A stretch of DNA of 64,000 bases from Acorus gramineus (lineage: Eukaryota > Streptophyta > Magnoliopsida > Acorales > Acoraceae), in NCBI GenBank assembly GCA_030737835.1, contig CM060847.1, forward strand, positions 5,670,484 to 5,734,483. Reading direction: 5' to 3'. A model generated the notes under the pieces. That model did no database searches and was not told where the DNA came from. It worked only from the letters and a program-made list of their open reading frames with translations. A program made the translations under genes and the position numbers. Positions 1 through 11,769 of this stretch are shown one piece after another (position 1 is the first letter of the stretch; each line of letters begins with the position of its first letter).

Positions 1-990
1 ATCACATATAATTATGTAGATATTAAAGTCTTTATAAACAGTCATAAAAATAAATTAATCCCTGCAAAAGATAAAATTGTCCCTAAAAGACTTTTACATT
101 AAATTGTGTACACATTGTAATCCCTATAAACAATCATAAAGACAAATTAGCCCCTGTAAAAGATAAAATTGCCTCTGAAAGATTTTTACATTTAATTGGA
201 TAGACATTACAGTTCCTATAAACAATCAAAAAGATAAATTGATCTCAGTAAAAGAGAAAAATGCCCTTCAATGATTTTTATATTTAATTGTGTAGGAATT
301 GCAGTCCGTATAAACAATCATAATAACAAATAATATAATTTATTTATTTATTTTTTTATCTTCTATCCTTTCGCTCACACTCCACTTGAACAAGTAATGA
401 ATAATGCTATTTTTTTAAGGTATTTGCTTACTTTGAAATACCTTCCTAGATACATAATTTTTCACAAAATTTGTTTATTTATATTCAGAGAGAACTTTTA
501 TAAACCAATACCACTTTTTTTACTTCTCTACAAACAAAAGGTAAAAAGAATGCATCATACGGGTTAAAATATTTTTTTACGTCTAAATTGGGATCTTCAG
601 ATGGAGTGTAAGTGATATGATAGAAGATGAAAAAATAAATTAAAAAATTATATTATTTGTTTTTATAATTGTTTAGAAGGACAGTAATGTTTATACAATT
701 AAATGTAAAAATCCTTCAAGGGTATTTTTATCTTTTATAGGGACCAATTTGTTTTTACGATTGTTTATAAAGACTGTAATATCTATCCAATTAAATATAA
801 AAGTATTTAAAAGGCAATTTCATCTTTTGCGGGGATTAATTTATCTTTATGATTGTTTATAGAGACCGCAATGTGTACACAATTTAATGTAAAAGTCTTT
901 TAGGGGCAATTTTGTCTTTTACAGGAACTAATTTATCTTTATGACTATTTATAAGGATTTCAATGTTTACACAGTTACATTTGATAGAAT
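1..990. mobile_element. Fold-back element with long subrepeated inverted arms
   Basis: Two arms, about 1-392 and 598-990, are imperfect reverse complements around a loop of about 205 bp. Each arm is built from about four tandem subrepeats of roughly 92 bp. The phrase tataaacaatcataaagac recurs near 33, 125, 216 and 308, and its reverse complement recurs near 660, 753, 845 and 936. This is the layout of fold-back or long-TIR MITE elements. No coding capacity is visible. The left end may lie at or just outside the window edge, so target duplications cannot be tested. Confidence 0.75.
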
Positions 991-1970
991 ATCTTGGAAG
1001 TATTATGTTAAGTTTGGATGAAAATTTAACTCAGGGATGATAATTGAGTTTTTCTGAGTTTTCAAGTACTCATACGTCTGTCACAATTTTAATAGGAACT
1101 TATATAGATTTTTTCATGTTTGCATGGACTTAAATGCCTTTAACCCTTATGTTTTTATATTTAATAATGAGAAAAAACAAGAACGTAAGAAAAAAAGCCA
1201 TTCACAACGTGGTAGGTCGTAAACCATTTCACTGAATTTTTAAATATATACATTGAACTGATCTCGTATACTTTGAAATACTGGCTAATAAAAAAGTTGC
1301 TACGAAAAATCAACAATTAGACGTCCTAGATCCTAGATCTATTCTTTAACACAAGAAACTGAATTTTTGTTTTTGTCTTTTTTTAATAAAAAAAAAAGTT
1401 TGTTTTTAACCTGTAAAAAACAAAAGAAAGCTCTGGTAAACTTTTTTTTCACACTCACTCAACCGGTGAATTGTTATTTTATTACTTTTCACAAAAAAAA
1501 AAAAAAAAAATTTTTAATTTTAAGTCACTGTAAATTATATGATTTAGTGATCAATCCCTTATTTTTTTTATATTTTGATTTAAGTCTCCAGGGTATGTTT
1601 CTTTTTAGTTTCTCTCAGGGACTAAAAAGAAAATCAAATAATTTAAAGATAAGTCCCTTCTTACTTACTGTACAGCTCTGTAGCCAAAAAGTAAAAAAAT
1701 TAAAAATGGAAAATACATTTTGCATAGAAAGTGGGTAAAAGAAAAGTTATTTTTCATGGAATGTATCAAACAGAGCATAAATGTAAATCTATGTGCATTC
1801 AAAGGAGAGAGAGAGAGAGAGAGAGGAAGGTGTTTTTAATATATATATTTTGATGTCCCCGTTTTTTAAAGGTATGGATTCTTCTCCCTTTTCGAGTCAG
1901 CTTTTCATCTAAAGCTCCCCACCACAACTAAAAAAGAAGAAGAAAGAAGAAGAAAAATAGATCGAAAGAG
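991..1970. other. AT-rich spacer and 5' leader of the receptor-kinase gene
   Basis: No gene is supported here. The stretch is AT-rich with long A and T runs around 1390 and 1490-1510. A GA microsatellite lies at about 1804-1826, and a purine-rich GAA leader at 1930-1970 runs directly into the ATG at 1971. GA-rich leaders of this kind are common in plant core promoters and 5' UTRs. The small open frame at 1367-1738 is low-complexity Lys/Phe sequence and is not called. Confidence 0.5.
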
Positions 1971-4900
1971 ATGCTGGAGGAGATTTTTCTTGCATTAGTC
2001 TGCATTTCAGTCTTGAATCCGATTTGCATCGATGGCACTACAGATCAATCCGACGGTGAGCTTTTCCACCATTTTTTCCCTTTCTTTATCTATTTTTCTT
2101 TTGGATTTGATTCGTTTCGCTTTATGTTGCCGATTTTTTTATCCTTTCTTCTTTGTTTCAGTAGTCTTCATGGCTTCTGAGAAGAGAGACATAATGGCTG
2201 ACTCGTATTTTTTGAATGACAGAGTGTAACCTTCTTTTATGCTCCTTGCGGATTTTCATGTAAAAGTTTCGATTTACTGGAATGATTTTATTCACTCATT
2301 ATACTTTTTTTGGGATGTGGAGATTTTGTTTCCCTAGATTTTAACTTTGACAAATATTTCAATTGTTATATTTGATTATATAGACGTTTTTATTTATTTT
2401 TAGTCTACCTGGGATGATTGTGTAATAAAACCATGAATTTGGGTTTCTTGACGCGTAGATTTGACATTTTTTTTATAATGTTTAAATTTGATTTCTCCTT
2501 TTAAACTCGTCGAGTTCTTGGTTATCCAGCAAGAAGAAGAAGAATAAGTATAGGACATTTTTGGTTTTATATGGTTATAGCAATATAGTTGAATATCATA
2601 TGATTTTATTTCACACTCAAAAACATGTGATCCGGATGTTCTGCAGTCTAATATCTACTCCTGAATGGAGCATCATTTTGAAAATCCATAATATATTCAT
2701 CGTTTTGGAGAGATCTGATGTTCGACTGTATCTAGTCCTTAATATTGCATGATTCAGCAAGATTTCAGCCACTTAAAATGGTTCTGCTGTTATTAGATAT
2801 TGGGCCTTCTTTTAGATTCCTTTTTGATGATTCTGATAGGTTGACCCTTTATGTGTGAACCTCTAATTCTCTTTCAACATACATACAGTTTCGTCTCTCA
2901 CCGTATTGTACAGTAGCCTCAACTCGGCATCTCAGCTAACTGGATGGTCCCCAAACGGAGGCGACCCATGCGGGAAGTCATGGAAAGGCATTACGTGCTC
3001 TGGTTCCTCAGTCACCGAAATGTGAGATCCTTAATTTAATAGTTGTAGTGCTCATACATCTTTGCTTTGACTGATTCAGTGTGATTCCTTTAATCATGGT
3101 TAATCAAAAAATTATCAGGCATGGGACTGACTGGGACATTAAGTTATTCAATGTCAGGCATGACTTCATTGACAAACCTGTAAGTTCTACATATTGTATG
3201 TAAATACTGGGTGCTAGGATAAATTATAGGATCATTTCTTCTCTATGATTTAATTCTGATCCTGTTCTTGTTATGCTAAGTACTAACTTCATTTGTTATC
3301 ATTGTTTTTTATGGTGAAATCTACACAGTGACGTGAGCAATAATTATCTTGGAAATAATAATCAAATACCTTACAATCTTCCTCCAAATCTCCAGCGCCT
3401 GTAAGTGGCTTGATGCAAAGAGATGCTTCATTTGTCTGGGAAGTTTTGTGGAGAATGATAATTAATCTGGCTGATGTAGGGATATCTCTGGTAACACATT
3501 CAGTGGAGCCATACCATACTCAATTTCCCAGATGACCCCTCTCCAGTACCTGTGAGTTGTGCATTTGGTGTATCCTATTTTTTGGGAAAGAAGTTTGATA
3601 TATCCTATTATATCTCCGTGTCAAGCAATTTTAATTCCTGGTGACTGAATTAATGGTGGTTATAAATTTTAAATGCAGGAACCTCGGGCATAACCAGCTC
3701 CAGGGAAATTTGACCGACATGTTTGGGAGCCTTCCCAATATCGCTTCATTGTGAGAATATCTGCTCTTCTCTCATGTATCTGAAGTTGTCTCTTTCATGA
3801 ATTTATTAAAAGTGGTTTATGGTTTTATTGCATCACCGGGTCACTCTTACATTAGTAGGTATCCTATCTTCTTGTCTATTTAGGAATTCCTGTGCCACAT
3901 TAGAATGTTGAATCATGTTTCTAAGTAGTAATATATAAAAAATTGCATTACTCTGTCATATTTTTTCTTCAATGCTCATCTTGATGTCCATACTTGGTTT
4001 GTCCGACGACAATGCAGGGATCTATCATTCAATTCCTTCACTGGTGACCTTCCTGAGAGTTTCAGCTCCCTCTCACGTATGAACAGCATGTATGTGCCAT
4101 GAGTAGTTATCTTCACATATACTACCTAGTTAAATCCTGTGTGATTTATCATCTTATGTCTCATCCTGCAGGTATTTGCAGAACAACCAGTTCACTGGCC
4201 CCATTGATGTCCTTGCCAATCTGCCTCTTCAAAATCTGTATGTGTTAATGTCTTGAATGCGATTCATTTCTTCATCTTAACTATCTGCTGGAGTCTCAGA
4301 TAATGTATATATTTTTTTTTCATTTAACTCTGTCAGGAATGTTGCAAACAATCATTTCAGTGGATGGATTCCTGATCAATTGAAAAGGATAAACAACATT
4401 CAGTGAGTACATTTTTAAGGGCAACTGATATCTCATTTGATGAGAAATTATTTCAAATATTTAGAATCTGGTTTTCTTTCTCAGGACTGATGGTAACTCA
4501 TGGTTCTCTGGTCCCGCACCTCCACCACCCCCATATACACCTCCCCCTCCTGGACGAAGTAGCCCTGGTCAGAGATCTGGTGGCAGTAGGAGTCCCTCCA
4601 ACAGTAATGGAGGTGGGAAGAGTTCTGGCATAGGTGGTGGAGGTATTGCTGGAATAGTGATATCTATTTTGGTTGTCTCTGCAATAGTGGCATTCTTCTT
4701 GCTGAAGAGAAGGTCCAAGAAGTCACTGGATGAAGAAAAGCTGGGCCAAGATCGGCCTTTCACCCCTCTTCCTTCAAACGAAGTTCAAGGTGGGCTTAGT
4801 TTATCTTCTACTGTTTTTCTTTTTTTTTGTGATACTTTTGTTGGTAACTGTCCATCAAAGTTGAAACATGGCAGTATGCTGACATGGGAATTAGGACAGG

Positions 4901-7900
4901 TGTCAGCTATTCATCATGTTGTGTTGGCCTGTGCCTCTCAGCATTCGTTTGGCTGAGCTTATTCTAATTTGATACAACATTAAGTATCACATTTCATTCA
5001 TTAAAAAAGCTAGATCATAATGATGTTGCTTCCTTTTAAAAGATTCTGGAGGTTTGAATACCTCCAACTCCAAGATCTCCATGAATCTGACTTTAGTTAA
5101 TACACACTTGGGCAGTGTTTAAGACCACCTTCAATTTCTGGTGAGACAATCTTTAGAGAAGTCCCGATTCTCACCTTTCCTTCCAGAAAAAAATAAGTCT
5201 CTACAGTTTGTTGATTGATACAAAATATAGCCTGTACTGGCTGTGAATGAGTTTTGAGTATTTAAATTAACATCAATGGCAAGAATGAACTTCTATTTTA
5301 GTTGATTAGAATGGTTTGCTGGGGAATCTGAGAATATCACTTCCTTATGTGCTCTGTATTGTGATTCCATTTGATTGAAATACAAAATTCTTAGCCATTG
5401 GTCACCTCCATGCATTTACTGGTTTGTTAGTTGATCATTGTTGCATATTTTAAAGATATAATATTGTGCTTTTTTATAAAGTGGAATTTTCTCTGTCATA
5501 TATAAAGTCATTATCATATCTATTACTACCCAAGCAATGAGTCTTCTTTATCACCACTTCAGTCTTATCATTTGTATGTTATAGTTACTTATTCTGCTTT
5601 TGGTAGCCCCTATAGGGAGGCTTCTTTTCATCATCAGGGGGCTGTAACCAGACAGATTTCTCTTTAGCTAGTTGAGTTTACCGAACTAATACACACACTG
5701 CCAAAATTTCCTGTTTCCCCCAGTAGTAAGTGACAGAATGTATGTTTTATTAGCAATAACCATCTGCAAGCTTTTTCCATTGAGCATGTTTATAATTAAA
5801 TGAATTGATCGCTTGCTCTACATGTCCTGCTCATATGTTTGTATAATCTGCAATCCATAATCATTGATGAGGAATTAACACGTAATAATTAACAAAATGT
5901 GCCGGGAGTGTTATGCTTTTATCGTGCATGTCCATTTTCATGCTTTTATAGTACCCATTCCTGTAATATAGATAAAAATTTCCACCTCAACTGGTGATAG
6001 AAGTTGACATTAATAGGATACATGGTACTTTACATGTCTAATTGCATTTAAACAATTATAATTTATTTAATGTTATATATCTGTATATTTCCACACAGTT
6101 GAACAACCATAGCTTATTTTAAGAAATGATGCTTGATGTTGCTTTCATTTTTAAGCATATCATACAGTATCCAAGTTAGGGACTCGAGATTACTCCCTTA
6201 TTTTCACTTCTAATCTTGATGAATTTATATAATTGATGAATGATGATTGCTTTGCTTACCATGTGTTCCTCTCTTCCAGAATTGAAGTCTGTCCAGATAG
6301 CATCTTCTGTTGATACAATGACGTCAGTACCAGCTGTTCCCATGACACTTAAACCTCCTCCTATAGATCGACACAAATCGTTTGATGAGGATGATCTTTC
6401 AAACAAGCCTGTTGTTAAAAGAGTTAACAATGCTTCCATAACTGCAATGGCGTATTCAGTAGCAGACCTGCAAATGGCAACAGGAAGCTTCAGCATTGAC
6501 AATCTCATTGGTGAGGGTTCTATTGGACGTGTTTATAGGGCCCAATTTGATGATGGAAAGGTATTCTCATCCTCTTAATAATGGCAGTTCCTTTTCCTTT
6601 TATTGTGACATAATGTCAATATTTATTTATAAGTGTTAATGAAATATATGCAATGGTGCAGGATTTTGGGGTTTATGCTTCTAAATATTCAATCTTTATC
6701 AACTCATACTATTTACTGTTATCATATTTATACTCCTACCAAACATTCCAATTTCAACATAACCTCCAATTTCAACATAATGTCAATATTTATGCTCCTA
6801 CCAACATTCCAATTTCAAAAGGCAGTTCCTTTTCCTTTTATTGTGACATAATGTCAATATTTGTTTATAAGTGTCAATGAAATATATGCAATGGTGCAGG
6901 ATTTTGTGGTTTATGCTTCTAAATATTCAATCTTTATCAACTCATACTATTTAGTGTTATTATATTTATACTCCTACCAACATTCCAATTTCAACATAAC
7001 CTCCATGATTTCAAGTAATAATGTAGTTTTATATTATGTGATGCCATATAGGTATTTGAGGAACGGACCAATTTTCCTTTTGTTCAACGTGTAGTCTCTG
7101 CTTTTGCCCACCATTGTCAAGCTCCACACTCAGCCACCATCTCTACCCAACACCCCCTCTCCCGATGATTTACAAGAAGAAAAAAATGTTGTCTCTTGAG
7201 GGAAAGAAAAAGAGCAAATATGATGAGGGTCAAACTAAATGGAACATGTGCACCATTCTGAAGGGTTTCACTCAATACCTGGAATATAGGCAGCTTATAT
7301 CTAGTTTGAGTAATTTGCAGAGGGCTAGGACGTGGTGTGCGTTTTTGAGAAAAGCATTTGTAGGACAAGTTCTATGCATACTACCATTTGTTAAACTTCA
7401 ATTGTTATCAGTTAGAATTAAGGGAAAAAAGGGTTGTGAACATTACTATAAGCATTGCTTTATGTAGCTTTCTTGGAAACGTGAGTATTATGTTGATATT
7501 TCTGGTTGTGGATACCATTCTGGTAGGGTATGTATATATTCATTGTATCCTACAAGGATATTGTAGGATCTACTTTAATCAAGTGTTGGATTCCTTCAGG
7601 TTTTGGCTGTGAAGAAAATCAACTCGTCAGCATTCCTCAACCAATCTTCTGAAGAATTTCTGGAGGTGGTTTCAATTATCTCCCGTCTACATCACTCTAA
7701 CATCACTGAGCTAGTGGGCTATTGTTCCGAGTATGGGCAACACTTATTGGTGTATGAGTTCCACAAGAACGGCTCGCTCCATGACTTCCTTCACCTCTCA
7801 GATGAATACACCAAACCACTCACATGGAATGCACGTGTTAAGATTGCTCTTGGCAGTGCACGCGCATTAGAGTAAGCTAACTGCTGTTTACTAAAGGCCA

Positions 7901-10649
7901 GTGCTTTTTTGGATACATATCTGCTAACAGAACCTCTTTGTACGATGTGATATGAGTATTAATGTCTATTGTCACACTGCTACCTCTACTTACCAAAATT
8001 TGGGTGCATTACATGTTCTTCATTTTGTTATATACATGGATATAGTGCATTTGATACCTTTTGAAATAGTACCTTCGAGAACAAAAAAGTAAAAGATCTT
8101 TTAAAATCTTATTATTCTTAGATGCACAAAGAGAGTCATTAAATAGATACACCCACAGAATATTTTGAGATTGGCCTTTGATTTCACAGCATCAACAGTG
8201 CCATTAGAATGATAACACTTCCAAAAAGTTCCAAAATGCTGATCATAAAAATCCATTGTTTTTTTTTTTCCAAAAAAATGCCCCACCTTGCACACCCATC
8301 AAGGGTGGAATTTGAAACTGTCATCTTTTTTGAGGTAGGGGATACTGACCAGCTAATCAAAAGATAAGTTGGGATCAAGATTCATATTTTTTATTATTAT
8401 GCACCAGTAATTGTCTATGATTTTACATATATAGATTAATTGGGCATCCATTCTTTCAAAAATTTCCCTTTAGGATTCATAGGTGCTACTGAACAGCTCA
8501 GTACAGCAATTCCCATGAATAATTCATAGACTGAGTATTATTAAGGTTACTGTCTCATTGATTTTATCATTTCCTTGTGGGTTTACCTGTAAATCTCGTC
8601 TGGATTTTATTTTCAGATACTTGCATGAAGTTTGCTCACCATCTGTTGTACACAAGAACTTTAAATCAGCAAATATTTTATTGGATATGGAGCTGAATCC
8701 TCACCTTTCAGATTCTGGATTGGAAACTTTTCTAACAAATGCAGAACATCAGGTAATTTGACAAATTCCACTGTTGCCGACAAATTTATTGTTCTGAATT
8801 ATCTCCCCCAAAATCTTTCTGGTGGTGATTACTACTCAGCCAGATGTATATTAACAGACCATGTTACCTTTTACCTATGTAAAGTTCAATTGACCCTCAA
8901 CCTGCAATTAACTCCCATCCAAATCTCATGGTTCTGATTTGTAAGTAAACTGCTGAACTATAGATCACATTTTCATCTTATTATGTTTCTTCCACTGGAA
9001 GATGGAAGTATATTGGTTGGCATAGGATTACACTAGTTTAATGAAGTGTGTCAGTGAAGTTTAGAGCTTCTGTTGCTTCTCAATTTTGATAAAAGCAAAC
9101 ATTATGGAAATTTAGTGGGTTCATTTTAGTTTTAAATTGCTTATGGGTCTTTTGTGTGAAGTATTTTCAACAATGAGGAATTTGACATTGTTTTTTACTT
9201 GTAGGCCTCAAATCTCAACATGGGATCAGGATATAGTGCCCCGGAGGTAGGATTGTCAGGGCAATACACTATGAAGAGTGATGTATACAGCTTTGGGGTT
9301 GTCATGCTGGAACTTCTAACTGGTCGGAAGCCATTTGACAGGTAAACCTGGAACCTCTGGACTCCATCTTCAGCATTTTAAAATTAAACTGAAGTAATTT
9401 GGAAAAGAAAATAGATCAATTTTATACATATTTTAAAGATCACTAAATTTCATTGTTGACAAATTTGTTTCCTCTTGTTGTTGACAAACATTCTTGGTTT
9501 GAGTAAACTTCTTTTGAACTGTCTGCCTTGTTGGCTTTGTTGATCTAGTTTTACAATAGTAATTTATTCCATTGAAAAGATAATTCTCTAACAGCATGTT
9601 GTTGCAGCTCGAGGCCTAGAATAGAACAATCCTTAGTTGGATGGGCTACGCCCCGGCTTCATGATATTGATGCACTTGATAAGATGGTTGATCCGGCCCT
9701 CGAAGGGCTCTATCCAGTCAAGTCCCTCTCTCGATTTGCTGATGTAATTGCTCTTTGTGTTCAGGTAAATGATTTATATGCATCATCATTATATATATCT
9801 GCAATTCACTTTTCAAATTAATGCGCAAAATGCACGTGATTCGGGGGATGCACCTATACCCCATTAGTATAACTGGTGTCTCAACAACGTTTCAAGGATT
9901 ATCACCAACACATAATGTTTCATATAAATAATTTGCTGCGTATGTTTTGAATTTATGGATTGCTTCATTATTATTTGGTTTTAGTTGGGTTGGGTTCCAT
10001 TCACTGTTCACAATCTTTTTATGCATACTTGTCCTGCATTCAAAAATATGCAACCTGTGTCGACAGATTGTGTTTTGCTAAATCAAACAACTTAACAGAG
10101 CTCATACTCTTCTAATAATGATTTGAATAGAAGCACTTATTTTCTTGGGATCAGATGGTGAAACACGATCTTTCCTTCTTCTGTGCTTGCTTTTGCAGAA
10201 CATATATTTCTGATTTATGTATGTGTAAATCTTGATATTTCTTTGAGTAAATGACATTGACACCTAACTATCATATCAAATGGGCCTCCAACAAAAAAAA
10301 CTCATGGTTTGCATAGAATTCCTTATTTTCATGTGGTTGTGCTTTGAAAACCACACTTGATTTCTCATATTAATTATGTGGGAATTCATTTTTGTTTTAT
10401 GTTTCATCTCCATGTAACAGCATGGTTATAAGGTATTGTATTACTCATATTGATTTATTCCACCAAATTTCGAGATAAGACTGAACCTTTTGTTATACTG
10501 GACAGCCTGAACCGGAATTCAGACCACCAATGTCAGAAGTTGTTCAAGCATTAGTTCGTCTAGTCCAGCGGGCCAACATGAGCAAGAGAACCACTGGAGA
10601 TCGGCAAGAGGCTTCTCGGCGAACTGATGATTCCGATATTCAAGACTAA
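1971..10649 (+). CDS. SRF: STRUBBELIG-receptor-family LRR receptor kinase (atypical kinase)
   Basis: Plasma-membrane receptor of LRR class V. Exons: 1971-2055, 2889-3021, about 3108-3179, 3329-3400, 3480-3551, 3679-3750, 4018-4089, 4172-4237, 4337-4402, 4485-4789, 6280-6560, 7600-7871, 8617-8752, 9205-9341, 9608-9764, 10506-10649, about 713 aa if all are joined. The order is a signal peptide (about residues 1-22), the N-terminal SUB domain ending [22 protein letters not shown] repeats on 66/72-nt phase-2 exons, a Pro-rich juxtamembrane region, one TM segment (about 291-311) and a kinase domain. The ATP-binding Lys is present (VLAVKKI) and so is the APE motif. HRD reads HKN and DFG reads DSG, so catalysis is doubtful, as is typical of SRFs. 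The exon 3 acceptor reads AA rather than AG (see findings). Which SRF member this is cannot be told. Confidence 0.93.
6583..7005 (+). repeat. Direct duplication inside an SRF intron
   Basis: Two copies of about 185-190 bp, at 6583-6776 and 6821-7005, offset by 238 bp, lie in the intron between the exons ending 6560 and starting 7600. Both begin ggcagttccttttcctttta and run through a shared stretch containing aaatattcaatctttatcaa. They differ by point changes and one small internal duplication of the accaacattccaatttcaa type. There is no coding role; the small open frames here are by-products of the repeat. Confidence 0.75.
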
Positions 10650-11769
10650 GGACTTTGAGGCAGCCTGAAATGATCAATGAATAAAACAATCAAATGGGTT
10701 TAATTTTCAATCAGATGCATAAAACTGATTCTGGGGTTTGTAAGTACAGAGGGGCGCTCTGAAACACATTTGGAGCTGCTATAGAGTTTTTTTTTTTTTG
10801 TGGGATCATTTGTGATTGATAAGAAATGAATGATGTTTCATAATCATTCTGTTATAATGTTAAGAGAGAATTCGTTCACTGTTCAAAGATCAACTAGTTA
10901 TCTTAAAATAACCTATATTTTAGCTGTCAAATGGTTCCATGATCAAACGTGTTTAGGCTTCAATGATTATATGATGATGTATTTCATGTCAACCATTTAT
11001 GTAATAATAATTTGCAAATTGAATGCAACTGTCGTTCGAACGGTCCTGATGAAGCAGCGTAGTAGATGGAATGCGAAGAAATTTCTTTTCTAGAGAGATT
11101 TATTTGCTCGATGCCTTTAATTTTTAATTAACTTGGAAAGAAATCCTAAAACTGACTCTCTCTGCCTTCAACAGAAGGATCATATCCATAGACTTCAAAG
11201 TTCAACGTTTGTTGAGATAGGTTTAGCTCTAATTTAAATCTCCAATCAAGGTCACTAAAAGTAATTGTCTTAGATCAAATAAATAAATAAAAAAAAATCA
11301 TAACACTATTCTGGTAGATTTCAAGTTGAACCAAATTTTTTGCTTCTCAATGGATGGTGCATTAAGCACGCACTTCATCTCTTTCTGATGTGGTAAGAAA
11401 TAAGCATGGTGAGAAAACCAGTCCATGGCAAGATTTAAAAGAAAGGTTTATCGACCCTCACTCAGAGGGAAAGTGGATACGACAGTTGCTAGGTCAAATC
11501 AAGATCTAGTTAGTTTGTCTAATATCACTCCACACATTCATGCTCCTAAGCCGGTGAAAAAAAACTCTGCATGAGCCAATCTAATTGGAACAATTATATT
11601 AGTCAAAAGTGTGAACACTAATTTCCATATTTAAAAATTGTCATCCAAGACAAGAATGAAGTTCAGTGATTCAAATGGGCTTACACAATGTGCTCAACAT
11701 ACAAACAAAATATAAGGTTTCTGCTGAACAGAAACATCTAGTGAATCAGAAGGGGGTTTGACTTCAAAA
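10650..11769. other. Intergenic region between convergent genes
   Basis: This holds the 3' ends of the SRF gene (+) and the RPT1 gene (-), which converge. AT-rich sequence with possible AATAAA-like signals (aataaa at 10680; aaataaataaataaaaaaaaa near 11279) is all that is visible. No open frame here has family resemblance. Confidence 0.5.

Noticed and set aside
1367-1738. 123-codon open frame upstream of the SRF gene
   Set aside because: Low-complexity Lys/Phe sequence from A/T runs and no ATG at its head.
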